DNA of 64,000 nucleotides, taken from Sympetrum striolatum (lineage: Eukaryota > Arthropoda > Insecta > Odonata > Libellulidae). Positions within the stretch are counted from its first letter, which is position 1. Each line of letters opens with the position of its first letter. The position numbers were made by a program, and so were the translations under genes. Below, in pieces: positions 57,871-64,000 of the stretch. The notes under the pieces were generated by a model. It was not told the DNA's origin. It did not search any database and saw only the letters and a program-made list of their open reading frames with translations. The stretch spans positions 4,650,001 to 4,714,000 of the forward strand of contig OX388341.1 in assembly GCA_947579665.1 (NCBI GenBank). Reading direction: 5' to 3'.

Positions 57871-58740
57871 CCCTTGTTTTCTTCCTACTGTTAACTGTTT
57901 TCATAAATTAGATTATTCATCAAAATAAAATTTATTTAAGCGCAAAAGAATTTAATTTACATTTAGAAATTATTGGAAGATTTATTTTAATTTGATATTC
58001 TTCGATAAGAATACGTGTAGATCTCCCATGGGATGCGTTAATTTTCGAATAAAAAAACTGTTTACCTAGAATATTAATTTACCAATAATTATTATGAAAA
58101 AAGGACCAGATTGAAAATATATTAAATACTCTACGCAAGTAACGTTATTCATTTTGCTAATAATTGGCAATATTGAAACGAAGGAATGCGAAATTGGAAT
58201 ATAAACTTCTAAATTATAATCAAAATCAATGATATCTTTACAGTAAAAATGTAAAAATTCCATCGAAATTGGGAATTATCTTTATTTAGACAAATAATAA
58301 CTCACATAATATATACTTTTGAAACCTCAGAATACTTCTCTAACGTTTTTGCATGAGTAAAGATATATGTGATGTTATGATTCTAACGATTAAGTTTTCT
58401 CCTTAAGAGAATCATTCGAAGGTATGATATCTCTTCTTTTGAAAGCACAATTACGCATTAGGAAATTAATTCAAATTACATATAATCACGTCCTGATTTG
58501 TTAACTATTTATGGTGAATAGTAAGCTAAGAAATTTGGACTACAAGTCTGCAAGATTACGCATAGTCATTGCAAGCAACTGAATTTGGGTGTATTATTCA
58601 TTTAAGAATGCTTAAATTCTTCTCTTTACAATCCAAACCGAAGACATGTCAGTGTTTTCAGCAACGAATTCCTCCTGTTATCTCAGGTTCGGTGTCGTCA
58701 TAGGTATTCAAGGTTTTAAGAAACCCAAGAATTACTTTCT

Positions 58741-60409
58741 TTTACATTAAAAACGACACCATTGAAATGTTGAACACTGATTAAAACTATATAAATCAAA
58801 ATTGCTGATGATGTAGCAGCAAACTGCTGATGATAAGAGATGATGGGAAGGAATGTTTCTTCCTGGTGATCATTGAAATATTTCGAGGACGTCTACAAAC
58901 TTTTTTAAAGTGTTGGCCCTAAGCTTGCAGTAAGTAACATGTTAGATACGACTGATTTAAAGAGTTAATGATGAGATAAAATAAAATCCAAGGAATTAAC
59001 AACTTACGATTTTTCCTCGTGTAATTTGAATTCGGAATATCAAGTGTGAATTCTATTATTTCAATCAGTATCCCTTCGTATTCTTATAGATGTTCCTATC
59101 TCTTTTCGATTGAATTTCATCACGAATCATACTTCCTGGATTCACGAAGCACAGACACATATGCAGTGTTATAACTGACACACTTTTCACAAGAACAAAT
59201 ATCTCCTTAGGTAATAAATACTTGCCCACATATTTCGTTTCGTTCCACTGGTAGCACAATTTAACATAGGAAGGAAAATGTGGAAGTCTCCTTCAAAATT
59301 CGAGCACATGGCATTAAGGCAGACTTGAGAACGGCGGAAGTCACGTAATCAGATGACGAAGAGTACCTTTTCGTTGTTCAGAAATATCTATACCCACAAT
59401 CCTTCTAAATTGCGCCCAAAATTCGTCACAATGGCCTCCATAGAAGTGTCATTTCGTTGTGTGCGAACTTAAAAGAAAATTATTAGTTACCAGAGTGAAA
59501 ATGTATCCACAGAGTGCTTTGTATTTGGTTCTCCGTGAAATAACAACGTCAGAATAGTTGTCCTAAATTTGTTACGCTATAGTCTGTGAATATTCGTGGA
59601 GAAGTGATTTGTACGAGTTGGAAACTCAGTTTTATGACCAGTGCCATTTTCAAAAAGTGAGTAGAAGTTTTTCTGTGATAACAGTGCTCCGTAGTGCTTA
59701 TGGTTTAATACTTTTTTCCGAGAATAGTAGAGCTTATAAAAGTAAAGAGGACACGAGTATTCCATCCGCATAACACGATGTCTATCGCAAAGGAATGGCT
59801 AATGCTCCACATCAACAAGATGGACGAAAAGTATTGAATTGAACTGGTGCTGGAGGTTAATGTGTGCGGTATTCCATTGCATGGTTTACATCAGGCACTT
59901 ATAATACAAGAATATGAAGGTAAGTGCAACAATTCCACAGATGAACGTGTTGTACAATTTTTTGCACAAAAATAAGTTGAGTAACTAAAAGTCGAACGTA
60001 TTCACTGAAAGAGTTTAAAGTGCAAAGACCCAGCGAATCCATCAAGTTATTTAACAATCATTGCATCTACTTGGAAACTATAAAAAGTGTATTTAAGTCA
60101 ATTTACAAGTACATATAAATAAATTACTTTCAATCTTGCTTAGACATCTCTGCCTCTTAACCCTTTCATTAATCAATACTCTATTCAAATTCGTCACTGC
60201 GAACGCTGTATGAATAATGTAACTTCTTCAACGATAGTTAAAGAATTCTTTTAAGAGGAATAATATGCCTATTTAGGTAATATGTAAAAGTTGGTAGTTT
60301 ATTGGAAATAATAATAAAAAGAGGAAAACTGTACCATAGCCTCTCTCACCAATGCACACGAACCTTGAAAGAATTTTGAAGCTGTAAACTTTGACATACT
60401 GTTTGTCAA
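58741..60409. other. Spacer between the arms of the inverted duplication
   Basis: AT-rich, without clear mirror matches. It contains a candidate exon at 59766-59920 (listed separately) and a minus-strand open stretch at 59259-59065 with some receptor-like character (SVITLHMCLCFVNPG). Confidence 0.35.
59766..59920 (+). other. Candidate 5' exon of unknown gene
   Basis: From ATG at about 59778 it reads MSIAKEWLMLHINKMDEKY, a TGA, then IELVLEVNVCGIPLHGLHQA, ending at a strong donor (GAAG|GTAAGT). No similarity is recognised with confidence. The in-frame stop argues against an intact coding exon. A following exon was not found. Confidence 0.2.
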
Positions 60410-61239
60410 AGAAAGGAATTCTTGGGTTCCTCAATAGCTTCTTATGACAAGACCTGAGATAACCGAAGGAATTCGGAATTGAAAACAACGAACGTCTTCG
60501 GCTGGAATTGTAAAGAGGGAAATGTGGAGATTCCCAAATGAATAATACGACAAATATAAGTCACAAAAATTCCCACTCTGCAATCTCGCTAAATAGAAAT
60601 CCACACTTCTTAGCTTCTTCTTGTCCATGAGGAATATAATGTTCTGGATGTAATTATATGTAATGTGAATACATTTCTGAAACCTAGCAAGTTGATTTCC
60701 TAAAGAAAAGATTAAGTATTATAGCTTTGAGTGGCTCGTTTGGAAGGGATTATTGCTAGATGCATAACATCGCATGCATCTTTCTTCACATCTCAGAGTC
60801 AGAAAGGTATTCTGAGGTTTCAAAAGTAAATCTAATATCTGTAGGCCTAATATATAGGTTATTTCCTAATTCGATGAAATTTTGACACTTTGACACTGAA
60901 TTTGCCTCATTTTCAACTACATTTTAATATTCGGATTTAATATTGCAGATCGTCCCTCGCATTCCTGTTTCATTTATTTTCTACGTTTTTATTTTATAAC
61001 GGGACATTATACAAAATAATTAGAAAATTATAAGTATGTTAATATCTTTGGTAAACAGTATTTTATTTGAGAAATGACGCATTCCAGGGGACGGGAAATC
61101 TATGGGAAATATAATCAAGGAATTTTGAAATTAAAGTTAATCTTCCGATAATTTTAAAATTTAAATTAAATTGTTTTGCACTTAAATATATTTTGTTTCG
61201 AGGAATATTATAGTTTATGATAATTATTAACAGTATGGG

Positions 61240-61570
61240 GCAAACAGGGGGTTAAACTGAAAGTTAATCATCGATCAATCACAGTGCAGTATTTGTATCA
61301 ACTGTTTTTTCGAAACTTTTAAACTTCAGTTGGTTCGAAAACGTCACCAAGTGAAGAGCTGCTGCTGGTCTTTTTCCCGGAAAACCGTTAACTTTTGAAT
61401 TGTGGCAGTACCAAAATTTCGAAATCAGGTATGTGCGAGCTTGCGAAATATCAGACTTTGACTTCATTATTATTTCATTAATTTTAATCGAGGAGAATAA
61501 ATACATTTAATTAGAGAATATTTCCTGTCGTCAAGATTTTCGTGGACTTTGCGGGGGATCTCCTATATTT
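61240..61570 (-). repeat. B-block of the inverted duplication (right)
   Basis: Reverse-complement partner of 57575-57870, with the same order of elements: CAATCACAGTGCAGTATTTG, AACGTCACC, GTGAAGAGCTGCTGCTGGTC, CGGAAAACCGTTAAC, TCAAGATTTTCGTGGACTTT. Confidence 0.7.
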
Positions 61571-62759
61571 GGTAAGTATGTGCATAATCATAATTTACTC
61601 TAGATTATGTTTCTACAAAAATATCATTTTGATCATTATAACAAACGTATTTTGTGGGTGACGAGATAAAGTGTTTGTGCTAAGACATTGGCAGTTTCGT
61701 TGACAATTGACAATTTCTCCTATCAATATTACTTTTATTTTTATTTAACCTTGACTTAAAGTAAAGCAAACGTTTACAATTCAGGTTTTATTTCATCAAG
61801 CCTGATTTCCGTCTTTAAATTCGGGAGTTTTCGCCAACGGAAGTCGTTTTAAGAGTTGCAATTGCTCGAATTGATTTAACACTAAAATATATTTCATTGA
61901 GACTGAGAACTTTAAACAAAAATATCGCAGATCAATAGAAGTCAATATCTTAATGAGAGTATTTGTATTTTCACCCTCTAATCATGACAAGTTATTAGTT
62001 AGGAATTCATTATATTAAATTTAACGCATTTCTATTGGATATCTGCTATTATATTTTTGTTTTAAACAGAACTACTGAAATTTAATTTCGGAAGTTTTAT
62101 TGATATTATTTTATAATTATTTCAGTAAATAGGAAATATTGGAATGAGATTTCAATTGAAATTGACAATCATTTATCTTTTCTAGCATTGTTTGTATTCA
62201 ATTAATATTAAATTTTCAATCCGCTTAAATATTTTCCTTAGCATTTTAAACTTTGATTGAACAAATTGGCTATAGTCTTTGTTCTTAGATGCCTTTATTT
62301 TAGTAAAGGTGTATCTGTTTTTGGCATTGACTAAATTTATTGTTTTGAATCCTAACGCCTTCGATTGTGTTATCGGACCTCATCTACGACTTCGTATATT
62401 AACTTAGAGCGATCGGTGTCTGATTCATGCATCGTGCAATATTTTCTGTGGATAGTGAATTATTCGATTCTTTCTTTTTTCTACTTTTAAGGGAATGAAT
62501 TCTGTCGCTGTTAGATGATGTGGTGTCTCAGGCGTAATACTGAAAGTGCGTTCAACGAAGGAATTCTCCCGGATGCCCAATACTGGTCAGTTCTTTCAAA
62601 ATACTATAATCTATCATGTAGCACTTAGTTTAAACCGTTGTTTTCTCATTTTTTGGAAAACTTGAGCGATGTAGATTTGTAAGTGCATATTACTTTGTCT
62701 ATATTTATTCGTTAATAAATTATTAGTCTAATAGAATGTGTATAAATCATCAACTATAC

Positions 62760-63200
62760 TCATATTCGATTTATAAATTAATTATTGATTACATAGACGA
62801 CAAAGATTACGATGGTTTGCAATGGATGACACCGTATTTATTAGCATTTCGTACTTAGGTTTTGCAATCGTGGAAACAATATCGCCGTGGTGAGAGCGAA
62901 TTCTATTATGCAATTGTATTTTCCCTTTCATTCCTTCCCTTTTAACTCTAGCTTCAGCTTTCAGTTTCTTCCCTATTCATTAGCTTACTTTCACTCTCTC
63001 ATTTTTTGTAAGCAGAACTCAAGCTTGTTAAGTGAAGGAATTCGGAAAAACCTCAATCTTTAGTCCTCCTTAAATTTCAATCACTTCCATAATTAAGATT
63101 TTTAAAGTGATTTTCGCCGTCATGTCTTTTAACGATTTCAAGGTCTTGCTTTCGTAAATGATCCCCGACATTGTAAACAACTATATACTTAATTTTGTTA
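62760..63200 (+). repeat. A-block repeat, copy 4 (plus)
   Basis: Same blocks as 49130-49575: ACATAGACGACAAAGATTAC, GGATGACACCGTATTTATTAGC, TTTTCCCTTTCATTCCTTCC, TTAGCTTACTTTCAC, TTCAAGGTCTTGC, GACATTGTAAACAAC. Confidence 0.65.
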
Positions 63201-63820
63201 GCGTTATTTTTTCACGAGTGTGTATTGAAGCTAATAAGAATAAGGAGAATTGTCTTTACAGCACTCGCCGTAGCGTATGCAACTAGAGTTTCATAATTTC
63301 TTAGCTATCAATGAACTAATAGAACAATGTCAGTTAGTATATTGACCATTGTTTTCCATCAATCCTCCTGCTCCCTTTTCTTTTAACAGATGGAGAATCC
63401 TTCTCATTTGTTGCATCTTTGGCTTCCTTGAAATTGTTAAACACTTTGATTGTTTAAAATTTATAACTTAAGGATAAGAACTCATTAAGTCGATGAAGGT
63501 TATTTAACTCATTAAATTTACTTTTACTGCAGTGCCTTCGGCTTCAATGACTCTAATAAAGGAAACCACCTTAATAAAGAATTTATCTACCATTAAAATC
63601 ATCAATAGTTTAGTATTTCTCGATATATTTATCCGTTTTCAGTAACTTTAGCAAGAATTTATCAATGTAAGATCTTTTATTGTTTTTTTACTAATCAGAT
63701 CAATTCTGAATATTTGATTTTCGTAGTTCACGAGGCACGACTAATCAATGCTAACGTAGGAATCATTCATGTTTTATAACAATATAATGCGGTTAAATGG
63801 ATTTGTCGTCAATTATCTCT

Positions 63821-64000
63821 ACTCTCAAATAACGTTTTTATCGCAAAGATTTCTCCGTTAGATTGTGTCTCAGTCGTAGTCATGAAATATTAATTAAATT
63901 AGAACTACAGTAAGTTACAACTAATAAGACTACTCAACGCAACGAAATTGAGCAATATTTCCCTGATTTCATTTTCACGAGTAATATTTTTGTATTACGT
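63821..64000. other. AT-rich window end
   Basis: Nothing recognised. Confidence 0.3.

Larger units (their letters stand above)
55930..58740 (+). repeat. Left arm of a large inverted duplication
   Basis: Blocks along this arm recur reverse-complemented in 60410-63820 in mirrored order. Examples are CGTGCCTCGTACAC near 55999, GACATTGTTCTATTAGTTCATC near 56360, CAAAGTCCACGAAAATCTTGACG-like sequence near 57575, and GACCAGCAGCAGCTCTTCAC near 57750. Others are TTTTGAAACCTCAGAATAC near 58318 and GTTATCTCAGG, then AACCCAAGAATT, near 58675-58730. Matching blocks are short and gapped, so the duplication is old. Confidence 0.75.
60410..63820 (-). repeat. Right arm of a large inverted duplication
   Basis: The mirror of 55930-58740: AGGAATTCTTGGGTTCC near 60414, GTATTCTGAGGTTTCAAAAG near 60809, GTGAAGAGCTGCTGCTGGTC near 61351, TCAAGATTTTCGTGGACTTT near 61531, GAACTAATAGAACAATGTCA near 63313, GTCGATGAAGGTTATTTAA near 63491 and CACGAGGCACGACTAATCAA near 63730. 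It is about 0.6 kb longer than the left arm because of insertions and deletions between shared blocks. Similarity may continue past the window edge. Confidence 0.75.

Overview
The window looks like a transposon-laden stretch of an insect nuclear genome. It is AT-rich, genes are split by GT-AG introns, and spaces between genes are long. Three host families point to an arthropod, most likely an insect: a ZAD-C2H2 zinc-finger gene, several degenerate gustatory-receptor (GR) genes, and remnants of a MOV10/Armitage-type helicase. I cannot place the order. All identifications come from reading translations by eye; no database was searched.

Layout. A GR gene (minus) runs from about 14.9 kb to 2.8 kb and probably off the left edge. 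Its introns are filled with repeats, including a 4.2-kb element (5729-9957) with satellite-like ends and a spliced, decayed DUF4806-type gene. From 15.55 to 16.32 kb lies one of two near-identical 0.77-kb repeats; the other is at 41.97 kb. The one clearly intact host gene, a seven-exon ZAD + six-finger C2H2 gene, occupies 16.74-19.47 kb (plus). Next come a hAT-like remnant (20.7-21.7 kb), diverged repeats (22.4-24.2 kb) and an intron-containing Tc1-like DD34E transposase gene (25.17-26.56 kb). Minus-strand MOV10-like helicase exons lie at 31.2-32.0 kb, with a possible further exon at 28.1 kb; repeats fill the gap. LINE remnants lie at 35.5-36.4 kb, and a TTAA-flanked piggyBac element at 36.585-40.483 kb. 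Two GR pseudogenes (minus) lie at 43.1-45.3 and 46.0-47.5 kb. A second LINE fragment follows at 48.1-48.9 kb, then a pyrimidine-rich segment. A TA-flanked pogo-like element (52149-54330) keeps its 24-bp inverted ends but has lost its DDE core. From 55.9 to 63.8 kb the sequence is a large, diverged inverted duplication.

Two items look least described. One is a dispersed repeat family (at least eight copies here) built of tandem ~150-280 bp units. Each unit carries a GGTTCGAnnCC motif resembling the tRNA T-arm / pol III B box, and one end of each copy carries a GCTTGCA-TAC-TGCAAGC hairpin. The other is the DUF4806 element; it sits inside a copy of that family, and a related uninterrupted copy at 11.24 kb acts as an empty site that defines its ends.

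The genes form no pathway or operon. The recurring theme is decay and nesting: chemoreceptor and helicase genes broken by frameshifts and stops, with several transposon classes inserted in and around them.
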